From assembly GCA_905236405.1 (NCBI GenBank), contig CAJOQB010000026.1:1-6152 (forward strand): a stretch of DNA of 6,152 nucleotides. The letters run 5' to 3'. The translations under genes and the position numbers were made by a program. The stretch comes from an uncultured Bacteroidales bacterium (GTDB taxonomy: Bacteria > Bacteroidota > Bacteroidia > Bacteroidales > P3). Each line of letters begins with the position of its first letter. Position 1 is the stretch's first letter. Below are positions 1 through 6,104 of this stretch, one piece after another. The notes under the pieces are model-generated. The model saw nothing but the letters and a program-made list of their open reading frames with translations, was not told the origin of the DNA and made no database searches.

Positions 1-142
1 TCTCAGCACACGTGTTCTCCATCAACGACACCATCATGGGGGTGGCAAAAACACGAGCCAACCCGCTGCCGACGTGTGCTGCAGTCAGTTCGTCGGTGAC
101 GACGAGCGTCTTTGTATTCTTGATACCAATTGTAAGGGTCAT
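1..142 (-). CDS. Hotdog-fold thioesterase, FlK-like (partial, N-terminal 47 residues)
   Basis: The gene is read leftward from an ATG at 142-140 and runs off the window edge, so only the N-terminus is seen. The protein begins MTLTIGIKNTKTLVVTDE and continues through VGSGLARVFATPMMVSLMENTCAE. This is the start of the hotdog thioesterase family that includes fluoroacetyl-CoA thioesterase FlK. Thr34 and Glu42 lie eight residues apart, as do the catalytic Thr42 and Glu50 of FlK; the matching His would be beyond the edge. Bacterial members of this family hydrolyse small acyl-CoA esters in the cytoplasm, but the substrate cannot be told here. The start codon lies 19 bp after the stop of the metallo-hydrolase gene on the same strand, so the two are probably cotranscribed. 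No Shine-Dalgarno sequence is visible; the spacer is A/T-rich, which is usual in Bacteroidota. Confidence 0.82.
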   Translation of the reverse strand, partial: MTLTIGIKNTKTLVVTDELTAAHVGSGLARVFATPMMVSLMENTCAE

Positions 143-161
143 ATATATAAAGGTATAATTA

Positions 162-899
162 TTATGCAATACTATTACATTGTGGCAGATGGAACTCGGT
201 ACGAGGGAACATATCCTGAAGAATAGCGAACCCTTTCTCCACACTCTCGATGTCGTCCCAGAAGTGCATCGGATAGAAATGACGGCTCTCCACATTGAAA
301 AGCCATTGTTGCGGCCCTCGGAGCATCTGGCTCTCGAGACGCGGGTCGACAGGGAAGAAAACGTGGTCGACCACAGGATACTTCTTCCTCACCTCGCGAG
401 CCACCGAGAGGAAAATGCCCTCCATCTCCTCGTTGCTCACCTTCACATGGTCGTCGCCTTCGAGGAAAAACCAGTTGTTGTTGTCACCGGCATGATAAAC
501 GGTGGTACCGTCGTGCAACTCGGTGAGCGTGCTCACTCCGACATCGGTGGAATGGTAGAACGTCACCTTGAGGTACTCGTCCTCGTAGTATTCATCGAAT
601 CGCATGATGCACGTTGGCAGTTTCTTGTCGACACGACGACGTTTGACAGTATCGTAACTCAGCAACAAACGGGGACGGGGATGCTCGACGGAGGAGGGAT
701 TGGCCTCGTACCAATCGAGTATCTCGGGGTTATAGTGGTCTTCGTGGAAGTGCGACACAATGAAATAGACCTGCTTCTCACAACTGTCAAGCATCTGATG
801 AAGGAGTCCGTCGGGAGTGTCTTTCCAATAGTCGTATACCACCATCACATGGTCGTTTTCGACAACATAGCAACTGTGGTATATATATGTAATATTCAC
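162..899 (-). CDS. Metallo-beta-lactamase-fold hydrolase (COG2220/UlaG-like)
   Basis: A 245-residue cytoplasmic protein of the metallo-beta-lactamase fold. Visible metal-site motifs are His8 in the YIYHS start, HFHEDH at 50-55 (His50, His52, Asp54, His55), HAGD at 136-139 and His212 in PMHFW. STDVGVS at 118-124 also fits the COG2220 group, which includes the ascorbate-6-phosphate lactonase UlaG and many uncharacterised Zn-dependent hydrolases. No signal peptide or membrane segment is seen. The start is GTG at 899-897: the first residues align with the usual N-terminus of the family, and the upstream frame reaches TAA at 914-912 with no better start. The substrate is unknown. It is the first gene of a probable two-gene operon with the thioesterase 19 bp downstream. 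A good -7 box lies 45 nt upstream. Confidence 0.88.
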   Translation of the reverse strand: MNITYIYHSCYVVENDHVMVVYDYWKDTPDGLLHQMLDSCEKQVYFIVSHFHEDHYNPEILDWYEANPSSVEHPRPRLLLSYDTVKRRRVDKKLPTCIMRFDEYYEDEYLKVTFYHSTDVGVSTLTELHDGTTVYHAGDNNNWFFLEGDDHVKVSNEEMEGIFLSVAREVRKKYPVVDHVFFPVDPRLESQMLRGPQQWLFNVESRHFYPMHFWDDIESVEKGFAILQDMFPRTEFHLPQCNSIA

Positions 900-943
900 T
901 TGTCTAACAAATTAGTTTAACACAACAATCTCCTGTTGCGTTG

Positions 944-951
944 CAAATATA
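944..951 (-). promoter_or_regulatory. Candidate -7 box for the metallo-hydrolase/thioesterase operon
   Basis: Read on the minus strand this is TATATTTG, a perfect match to the Bacteroides -7 consensus TAnnTTTG. No convincing TTG -33 element lies 18-21 nt upstream. Initiation a few bases downstream would give a leader of about 35-40 nt before the GTG start at 899. That leader contains a small hairpin (CAACA/TGTTG, 923-927 with 934-938) whose loop carries GGAGAT in the RNA sense. The box separates this operon from the EEP gene, whose stop is at 985. Confidence 0.5.
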
Positions 952-984
952 AACAAAATTCCTTACTTCCCACTTCCGCCTCGT

Positions 985-2058
985 TCAAAACTCCAATTCG
1001 ACAAAGATGGGGTAGTGGTCGGAGATGTTGCATTTCACCCTTTTATATGATAGGGCATTCATTTCCTTGCTGTGCAGGATATAGTCGATGCGGAAGTTGG
1101 GGAAGAAACCATGATAGGTGGTACAGAACCCCTTGCCCCGCTCCACATAGCTGTCGGACAACAGTTCACACATCTGCTGATAGATATACGAACCAGGTGT
1201 GTCGTTGAAGTCACCGGCCACAATGGTCGGATAGGGCGACAGCTCAATGAGCGGTTTGAGCAAATCCCACTCCTCCTCGTGAGCAATGATGGCATTTTTC
1301 AACTTGCCCATAGTACCCCGAGCCGAGTCGCGGTCGACAGTTCCGTGCGATATACGGTCAATCTCCTTGAGGTCACTCGAATCAAGTTTGTACGAATGAA
1401 GATGGAGACAGAACACTCGTAGTGTATCGTCGGGCATCACCACATCGACTTGCAGTTTGGACGAGGAATCGATATAGACAGGATTGACCAACGGATACTT
1501 CGACCAACAGATGGTAGCCGAATAGCCCATCGAAGGATAGGCCGACACATGATACCGATACCCCATAGCGACCATACTGTCAGCCAGATGAACTTTCTTG
1601 CCATCGGTATAGGGAAGGTATTCCTGAAGACACAACACATCGGGGTCATTTTCGCGAAGCAGCCTCAAGAAAGCCACCGCATTGCTGTCCGTCAACTCAC
1701 CGCGTTCACTCTCAGATGTCATATTGCGTCCGTTGTAATGGTGTGCGTTGAAGCTCATCACTTTAATGGTTGCATTGTCGCTAACATCCGCAGCACCTCC
1801 TATCTGGAAAAATAGAGGGACAAAACTGTAACGTAGCACTATAGCAGCCAACGAAATCAAGAAAGACCATCGTTTGAACAACAGCCAAAAGAGGATAAAC
1901 GCTATATTGATGTTCAACAAGATAAAATAGCCATAACTCAACATCGAGAACAGAATGAACTCTGACGGCGGTTGAAATCCCGCCAATGTGGACAGCAACA
2001 GTAACAAGGCGGCTATCAAGTTCAGCACAAGCAGTATGAAACGAAGCACTTTTCTCAT
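985..2058 (-). CDS. Membrane-anchored endonuclease/exonuclease/phosphatase (EEP) family protein
   Basis: A 357-residue protein with an N-terminal membrane part and a C-terminal EEP domain. Hydrophobic segments at about 5-27, 35-60 and 65-87 probably form three membrane helices. The domain from about 97 to the end shows the family motifs in order: SFNAH (Asn104), LQE (Glu146), LHLHS (His219), GDFND (Asp283, Asn285), RIDYI (Asp325) and SDHYP (Asp347, His348). All expected catalytic and metal positions are present, so it is likely an active Mg-dependent phosphodiesterase or phosphatase. EEP proteins cleave nucleic acids, inositol phosphates or sphingolipids; sequence alone does not choose among these. 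With three helices and a short N-terminus the catalytic domain probably faces outward, but topology is inferred. The gene starts 11 bp after the rhomboid gene and is probably translated from the same message. Confidence 0.88.
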   Translation of the reverse strand: MRKVLRFILLVLNLIAALLLLLSTLAGFQPPSEFILFSMLSYGYFILLNINIAFILFWLLFKRWSFLISLAAIVLRYSFVPLFFQIGGAADVSDNATIKVMSFNAHHYNGRNMTSESERGELTDSNAVAFLRLLRENDPDVLCLQEYLPYTDGKKVHLADSMVAMGYRYHVSAYPSMGYSATICWSKYPLVNPVYIDSSSKLQVDVVMPDDTLRVFCLHLHSYKLDSSDLKEIDRISHGTVDRDSARGTMGKLKNAIIAHEEEWDLLKPLIELSPYPTIVAGDFNDTPGSYIYQQMCELLSDSYVERGKGFCTTYHGFFPNFRIDYILHSKEMNALSYKRVKCNISDHYPIFVELEF

Positions 2059-2069
2059 AATGGCAAAGG

Positions 2070-2969
2070 TTAGTCTTTGGCAGTTTTATAGTTGAATAGA
2101 AAGTCTTTCTCCTCTTTGGTCAGCGAGGCATATCCATTGGCCGATATCTTGTCAAGGATATGATCCACACGGTCTTGTTCCTCCTTGCGTCGACGGTTCC
2201 ATTCGTCGTCGCTCATAGGTCGGCCTCCCTGATGTGCATCCATCTTGCTTTTTCGAGGACGCGGTTTCGGTTTCAATTGCTGGAACCACTTTTTGACACC
2301 AGCAAAGGTTTGATGTTGCTGGCACCACACCATCAGATAGCCACATATCGAACCACCGATATGGGCAATATGACCACCCGTGTTGCCCCCACTCATCGAC
2401 AATATGTCAAGCAGCAGGAAAATGACCGCTATCCAAATCATCTGAAGCTGCAACATTCGGAACGGCCATATGGAGACACGCTCGTTGGGATTCTGTGCCG
2501 CAGCTGCAAAGAAAAGACCCAAGGCACCACCCGAGCATCCCACCAGTATGGCATTATGATAACGGAACACAGGAAATACGTTGTAGCACAACACCATCAG
2601 TAACCCTCCTGCCACTCCGCTCCAAAGAAAGATGCCCAGCATTCTCCGTTCGCCCATGACGCGCGACACCATCGTGCCTGCACACAAAAGCATCACCATG
2701 TTCCACAACAGATGCCAGAAACCTCCGTGCAAGAACATATAGGTCACCAGCGTCCAAGGATGGGTCAGCACAGTCATCATGTCACTCGAAAGCGCCAACC
2801 AAGGAACAACCGTTCCATGCAACGAAAAACGCATCTGGAACAAATACTCCACCAACCCCGACAACGCCATCACTAACCAAACAGCAAGACATATGGACAC
2901 CAGTATCGACAGGGTGCTCTTGCTCATGAAGAAAGCCTTTATCTGTGTTGTTATATCACGCGATTCCAT
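2070..2969 (-). CDS. Rhomboid-family intramembrane serine protease
   Basis: A 299-residue polytopic membrane protein with six hydrophobic segments (about 20-44, 72-100, 111-131, 140-158, 174-192, 201-217). The rhomboid signature is complete: HGGFWHLLWN at 81-90 (His81, His86, Asn90), GCSG at 144-147 with nucleophile Ser146, and the AHIGG motif at 202-206 with catalytic His203. It should cut substrate transmembrane helices within the inner membrane; the substrate is unknown. After the core comes a basic Lys/Pro/Arg linker (231-242) and a charged cytoplasmic tail ending DHILDKISANGYASLTKEEKDFLF. This small helical module is common at the end of Bacteroidota rhomboids and may be the one catalogued as DUF6576 (from memory). 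The ATG at 2969-2967 gives a usual N-terminus; Met15 is a less likely alternative. It is first in an operon with the EEP gene and divergent from aroE. Confidence 0.92.
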   Translation of the reverse strand: MESRDITTQIKAFFMSKSTLSILVSICLAVWLVMALSGLVEYLFQMRFSLHGTVVPWLALSSDMMTVLTHPWTLVTYMFLHGGFWHLLWNMVMLLCAGTMVSRVMGERRMLGIFLWSGVAGGLLMVLCYNVFPVFRYHNAILVGCSGGALGLFFAAAAQNPNERVSIWPFRMLQLQMIWIAVIFLLLDILSMSGGNTGGHIAHIGGSICGYLMVWCQQHQTFAGVKKWFQQLKPKPRPRKSKMDAHQGGRPMSDDEWNRRRKEEQDRVDHILDKISANGYASLTKEEKDFLFNYKTAKD

Positions 2970-3013
2970 ATCTTTTTTTAAATATTATCATAACGACATC
3001 CCACCTCTTTTTA

Positions 3014-3043
3014 TTGCCATATCACACCTTTTTTGTATTTTCG
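3014..3043 (+). promoter_or_regulatory. Candidate aroE promoter (Bacteroides type)
   Basis: A TTG at 3014-3016 is followed by a 19-nt spacer and TATTTTCG at 3036-3043. The latter differs from TAnnTTTG at one position. Spacing fits the Bacteroides sigma-ABfr promoter (TTTG or TTG, 19-21 nt, TAnnTTTG). Initiation would fall near 3048-3053, giving a leader of only about 12-17 nt before the aroE ATG at 3065. The 95-bp divergent spacer (2970-3064) shows no equally good promoter for the leftward rhomboid gene. Confidence 0.5.
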
Positions 3044-3064
3044 CAATTCAAACAGACTCCGCTC

Positions 3065-3808
3065 ATGAAAACCTATGCACTTGTCGGTAAACAACTTGAC
3101 CACTCGTTCTCGCAGCGTTATTTCACCCAGTTCTTCGAGACGACCGGCCGTTCTGATTGTCGCTACCTGCTGGCGCCGACCGACACACTTGTCGATTTGC
3201 AGAAACGGGTTGTTGCCGAGCAATGGCAAGGGTTCAACGTCACCATTCCTTACAAACAGGCTATCTTGCCGATGCTGCATTCGATGAGCGACGAAGCACA
3301 TGCCATCGGAGCCGTCAACTGTGTGGTGGTTGACTCCCAAAACCGTTGGATTGGCTACAACACCGATGCACCTGCCTTTCGCGACACATTGTCTCCTCTG
3401 TTGAAGCCCTATCATCGCCGAGCTTTGGTATTCGGAACAGGTGGAGCCTCCCGTGCAGTAACTTATGTCCTGAAACAACTGGATATCGACTTCCTTTTGG
3501 TAAGCCGCAATCCACACGACGACAAACAAATAGCCTATACCGAAGTACCGTCGTTATTGAACGACGCTCTTTTGCTGGTGAACTGCACGCCATTGGGTAC
3601 CGCCCACAGTCCCTTTGAGGGGCTCTCTCCCCTGCCATCAACGCTTCCTTTAAGCAGTCGACATTTTTGTTACGATTTGGTTTACAACCCCTCGCCCACC
3701 CCATTCCTCCTCCAAGCCACACATCACGGAGCCACCATCCAAGGTGGTCTGCCCATGCTGTATCGTCAAGCCGAATTGAGTTGGGAAATTTGGTCAGGCG
3801 AAAGTTAG
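3065..3808 (+). CDS. aroE: Shikimate dehydrogenase (NADP+)
   Basis: AroE reduces 3-dehydroshikimate to shikimate with NADPH in the chorismate pathway for aromatic amino acids. The 247-residue protein has the shikimate-binding HSFS motif (Ser14, Ser16), FNVTIPYK at 57-64 with catalytic Lys64, Asn85, GYNTDAPAF with catalytic Asp101, the Rossmann loop GTGGASR at 124-130, VSRNP at 146-150 whose Arg148 is placed to contact the NADP 2'-phosphate, NCTPLG at 173-178, and GGLPMLYRQA near the end (Gln235). It is shorter than the 272-residue E. coli enzyme, which is usual for Bacteroidota. The open frame extends upstream to 2945, but that part overlaps the rhomboid gene and the promoter; ATG 3065 gives the conserved MKTYALVGK start. 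The usual Pro residues after Gly8 and Ser16 are Gln, a mild divergence. The stop lies inside an 11-bp tandem repeat, and a terminator-like hairpin follows. Confidence 0.96.
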   Translation: MKTYALVGKQLDHSFSQRYFTQFFETTGRSDCRYLLAPTDTLVDLQKRVVAEQWQGFNVTIPYKQAILPMLHSMSDEAHAIGAVNCVVVDSQNRWIGYNTDAPAFRDTLSPLLKPYHRRALVFGTGGASRAVTYVLKQLDIDFLLVSRNPHDDKQIAYTEVPSLLNDALLLVNCTPLGTAHSPFEGLSPLPSTLPLSSRHFCYDLVYNPSPTPFLLQATHHGATIQGGLPMLYRQAELSWEIWSGES

Positions 3809-3868
3809 ACTTAAGTTAGAGTTAAGTTAGAGTTAGGTCAGACTTACATCAGAGTTACATCAGAGTTG
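3803..3868. repeat. Six-unit 11-bp tandem repeat overlapping the aroE stop
   Basis: Six consecutive 11-bp units: AGTTAGACTTA (3803), AGTTAGAGTTA (3814), AGTTAGAGTTA (3825), GGTCAGACTTA (3836), CATCAGAGTTA (3847) and CATCAGAGTTG (3858). The core is nnTnAGAsTTA. Units 2 and 3 are identical and the others drift, which suggests local slippage duplication followed by divergence. The aroE stop TAG (3806-3808) is in unit 1. Units 2 and 3 also begin AGTTAG, so loss of the first unit would recreate the same stop in frame. No function is evident; the period is close to one helical turn. Confidence 0.85.
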
Positions 3869-3870
3869 GA

Positions 3871-3914
3871 AACGTTAAAAAAAAGAGGATTGAAGTCTTT
3901 TTTTTACTCGTTTT
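3871..3914 (+). terminator. Probable aroE terminator (A/T-stem hairpin)
   Basis: A perfect 10-bp inverted repeat, AAAAAAAAGA (3877-3886) and TCTTTTTTTT (3896-3905), flanks a 9-nt loop. An outer AACG/CGTT pair (3871-3874 with 3909-3912) can extend it across a small internal loop. A T-run (3911-3914) follows. The stem is weak in G+C and symmetrical, so it could act on either strand. Its place just after aroE and before the next promoter supports a terminator role, but its strength is uncertain. Confidence 0.5.
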
Positions 3915-3934
3915 AATATTAATTAGTATCTTTG
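3903..3934 (+). promoter_or_regulatory. Candidate promoter for the OadA-like gene
   Basis: TATCTTTG at 3927-3934 is a perfect match to the Bacteroides -7 consensus TAnnTTTG. A TTTA at 3903-3906, 20 nt upstream, is an imperfect -33 element and lies in the T-arm of the preceding terminator hairpin. Initiation near 3940 would give a leader of about 115 nt before ATG 4056. Confidence 0.6.
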
Positions 3935-3939
3935 CCATT

Positions 3940-4055
3940 CAATACTGTTCCCTGCAAGGGAAACAATAGGCTATGTTATAACTGACAATCATACGGTTGT
4001 TAATTATAATGATTGTGTATAAATTATTATAAATAATAACTGATTAGAGAAAATA
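3940..4055 (+). promoter_or_regulatory. Structured 5' leader of the OadA-like gene
   Basis: Three inverted repeats lie between the inferred transcription start and the start codon. The first is TTCCCT/AGGGAA (3948-3953 with 3957-3962, 3-nt loop), close to the 5' end. The second is ACAATCAT/ATGATTGT (3985-3992 with 4009-4016, 16-nt loop); its left arm can alternatively pair with TTGT at 3997-4000. The third is TTATTAT/ATAATAA (4024-4030 with 4033-4039), A/T only and next to the start codon. No known riboswitch class was recognised. A role in message stability or translation is possible but unproven. Confidence 0.35.
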
Positions 4056-6104
4056 ATGGCACGTGAAATCAAATTCAGTTTGGTCTACCGAGACATGTGG
4101 CAGTCTTCGGGCAAATACCAGCCTCGAGTGGATCAACTTACCCAGATAGCCCCCGTGATTATCGACATGGGTTGTTTCGCCCGTATCGAAACCAACGGTG
4201 GTGCTTTTGAACAAGTCAATCTCATGTACGGCGAGAACCCCAACAAAGCCGTGCGTGCTTGGACGGCTCCTTTCAACAAGGCAGGCATCCAAACACATAT
4301 GCTGGAGCGAGCCCTCAACGGTCTTCGCATGTATGGTGTCCCCGCCGATGTCCGCGAACTGATGCCCAAGGTAAAGAAGGCACAAGGCGTCGACATTATG
4401 CGCTCTTTCTGCGGACTCAACGACCCTCGCAATCTACAACTATCCATCACCGCTGCCAAGTCGGCAGGCATGATCTCCCAAGCTGCACTTAGCATCACTC
4501 ATTCTCCCATCCATACTGTTGACTATTACATCGGCATAGTCGACCAGTTGGTCGAGTTCGGTGCCGACGAAATCTGTTTGAAAGATATGGCCGGTATCGG
4601 ACGTCCCGCCACATTGGGACGTTTGGTGTCCGAGATAAAGAAACGGCATCCCCATATCAAAGTGCAGTACCACGGGCATAGCGGTCCTGGCTTCTCCATG
4701 GCCTCGATGCTCGAAGTGGCCAGAGCCGGAGCCGACTATATCGACACCGCTATGGAACCCCTTTCGTGGGGTATGGTGCATCCCGATGTCATCTCGGTAC
4801 AAGCCATGCTGAAAGACGCAGGTTTCCTCGTACCCGACATCAATATGGAAGCCTACATGGAAGCCCGTCGCCTGACGCAAAGCTTCATCGACGATTTCCT
4901 TGGTCTCTATATCAACCCCAAGAACAAAATCATGTCCTCCATGCTGGTCGGATGCGGCCTGCCTGGTGGCATGATGGGATCGATGATGAGCGACCTTAAA
5001 GGCATGCACTCCGCCATCAACATGGCCTTGAAGAAGAACGGCAACCCCGATGTGTCCTTCGACAACCTGCTTGTGCAGCTCTTCCACGAGGTGGAATACA
5101 TATGGCCTATGCTGGGCTATCCCCCGTTGGTCACCCCCTTCAGCCAGTACACCAAAAACATCGCATTGATGAACATCATGTCTCTGGCACAAGGCAAACC
5201 CCGATTCAGTCAAATCGACAAAGACAGTTGGAACATGATTCTCGGTCGTTCGGGACGTCTGCCTGGACCATTGGCTCCCGAAATCATCGAGCTGGCCAAG
5301 AAAAACAACCTGCAATTCTACGAGGGTATTCCTCAGGATGCTTATCCCAACGCCCTGCCCGAATACATCAAAGAGATGGAGGAGAACGGCTGGGATCGCG
5401 GTCAGGACGACGAAGAACTCTTCGAACTGGCAATGCACGACCGCCAATATCGCGACTATAAGTCAGGATTGGCCGCCGAGCGTTTCCGCAAAGAAGTCCA
5501 CGAACTTCGTGCCGAACAGACCGCTTCCGCCCATGGCACTCAGGTCAAAGCACCAGCTCCTGGCACCATGCCCAACTATATGAGCGACAAATATCCTGGC
5601 GCAATACCCTTGGTGGCACCTGCCAACGGACGACTGATGTGGGAGCTCGACTTCTACGACCAATCCACACCTCCCGTCCCCGGCAAGCACTACAACGAAG
5701 GTGAGTACTTCTGTATGGTCGAAACCAGTTACGGCACTCTGGAGGTCACCACCCCCGATGCAGGCGTGCTGATTGACACCTGGTATCCCCAAGGCTCGCT
5801 GGTAAGAAAAGGTGACACCCTCGGTTGGATAGACCCCGATCCCGTCAAACGTCCCGCACCGAAAAAGGCTGCTGAAAAACCCGCAACCAAACCTGTTGCC
5901 GCCAAAGAGCAAAAGACTACCACCGCCAAGGCGAAGGCCGCCCCCGCAAAGACAACGGCAAAGAAGACTACCGCCAAGTCGAAGGCTGCCCCTGCAAAAA
6001 CAACGGCAAAGAAAACTACTGTCAAGGCAAAGGCTACCCCCGCAAAGACAACAAAGACTAAAGCAACAGCCAAACCCAAGACCACCACAAAGAAAAACAA
6101 ATAA
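4056..6104 (+). CDS. oadA: OadA-like carboxyltransferase with degenerate biotinyl domain and Lys-rich tail
   Basis: A 682-residue cytoplasmic protein of the oxaloacetate decarboxylase alpha / pyruvate carboxylase subunit B family, which moves carboxyl groups between a 2-oxoacid and biotin. Residues 1 to about 300 form the TIM barrel: YRDMWQSS with metal ligand Asp13, CLKDMAG with the carboxylated Lys176, and YHGHSG with metal ligands His206 and His208. Residues about 300-485 match the following conserved domain and hold VTPFSQ with Thr360, the likely catalytic Thr. The usual DTTLRD start is replaced by SLVYRD, and the SWGGATFD-type motif by ETNGGAFEQ. To my memory this variant is common in Bacteroidales. 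Residues about 518-595 resemble a biotinyl/lipoyl domain, but the EAMKM site reads ETSYG (556-560), so the biotin Lys is Tyr559. Residues 598-682 are a Lys/Ala/Thr/Pro tail with 27 Lys, 1 Arg and 2 Glu. The family is sure; the reaction and the symbol are only family-level guesses. Confidence 0.85.
   Translation: MAREIKFSLVYRDMWQSSGKYQPRVDQLTQIAPVIIDMGCFARIETNGGAFEQVNLMYGENPNKAVRAWTAPFNKAGIQTHMLERALNGLRMYGVPADVRELMPKVKKAQGVDIMRSFCGLNDPRNLQLSITAAKSAGMISQAALSITHSPIHTVDYYIGIVDQLVEFGADEICLKDMAGIGRPATLGRLVSEIKKRHPHIKVQYHGHSGPGFSMASMLEVARAGADYIDTAMEPLSWGMVHPDVISVQAMLKDAGFLVPDINMEAYMEARRLTQSFIDDFLGLYINPKNKIMSSMLVGCGLPGGMMGSMMSDLKGMHSAINMALKKNGNPDVSFDNLLVQLFHEVEYIWPMLGYPPLVTPFSQYTKNIALMNIMSLAQGKPRFSQIDKDSWNMILGRSGRLPGPLAPEIIELAKKNNLQFYEGIPQDAYPNALPEYIKEMEENGWDRGQDDEELFELAMHDRQYRDYKSGLAAERFRKEVHELRAEQTASAHGTQVKAPAPGTMPNYMSDKYPGAIPLVAPANGRLMWELDFYDQSTPPVPGKHYNEGEYFCMVETSYGTLEVTTPDAGVLIDTWYPQGSLVRKGDTLGWIDPDPVKRPAPKKAAEKPATKPVAAKEQKTTTAKAKAAPAKTTAKKTTAKSKAAPAKTTAKKTTVKAKATPAKTTKTKATAKPKTTTKKNK
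5925..6068 (+). repeat. Three-unit 48-bp coding repeat in the Lys-rich tail
   Basis: Three in-frame 48-bp units encode AKAKAAPAKTTAKKTT (residues 624-639), AKSKAAPAKTTAKKTT (640-655) and a diverged VKAKATPAKTTKTKAT (656-671). Units 1 and 2 differ at six codons; five changes are synonymous (for example GCC/GCT, CCC/CCT, AAG/AAA) and one is Ala to Ser. This pattern suggests that the protein sequence has been kept since the duplication and argues against a frameshift artefact. Copy number could vary between strains. Confidence 0.85.

Noticed and set aside
180..920. 246-codon open frame on the plus strand opposite the metallo-hydrolase gene
   Set aside because: It mirrors the minus-strand gene almost end to end, its translation shows no recognisable motif, and the minus-strand frame has a complete metal site.
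2945..3064. Upstream extension of the aroE frame by 40 codons
   Set aside because: It overlaps the rhomboid start and the aroE promoter, and AroE proteins begin at the MKTYALVGK position.
2970..3064. Promoter for the leftward rhomboid operon
   Set aside because: An A/T-rich stretch is present, but no site matching TAnnTTTG with a spaced TTG was found on the minus strand, so it was not listed.
3803..3868. CRISPR array
   Set aside because: The 11-bp units are contiguous without spacers and far too short for CRISPR repeats.
4440..5447. 335-codon open frame on the minus strand inside the OadA-like gene
   Set aside because: Antisense shadow of a G+C-biased coding region; His/Val/Asp-rich without a recognisable fold, while the plus strand encodes a clear enzyme.
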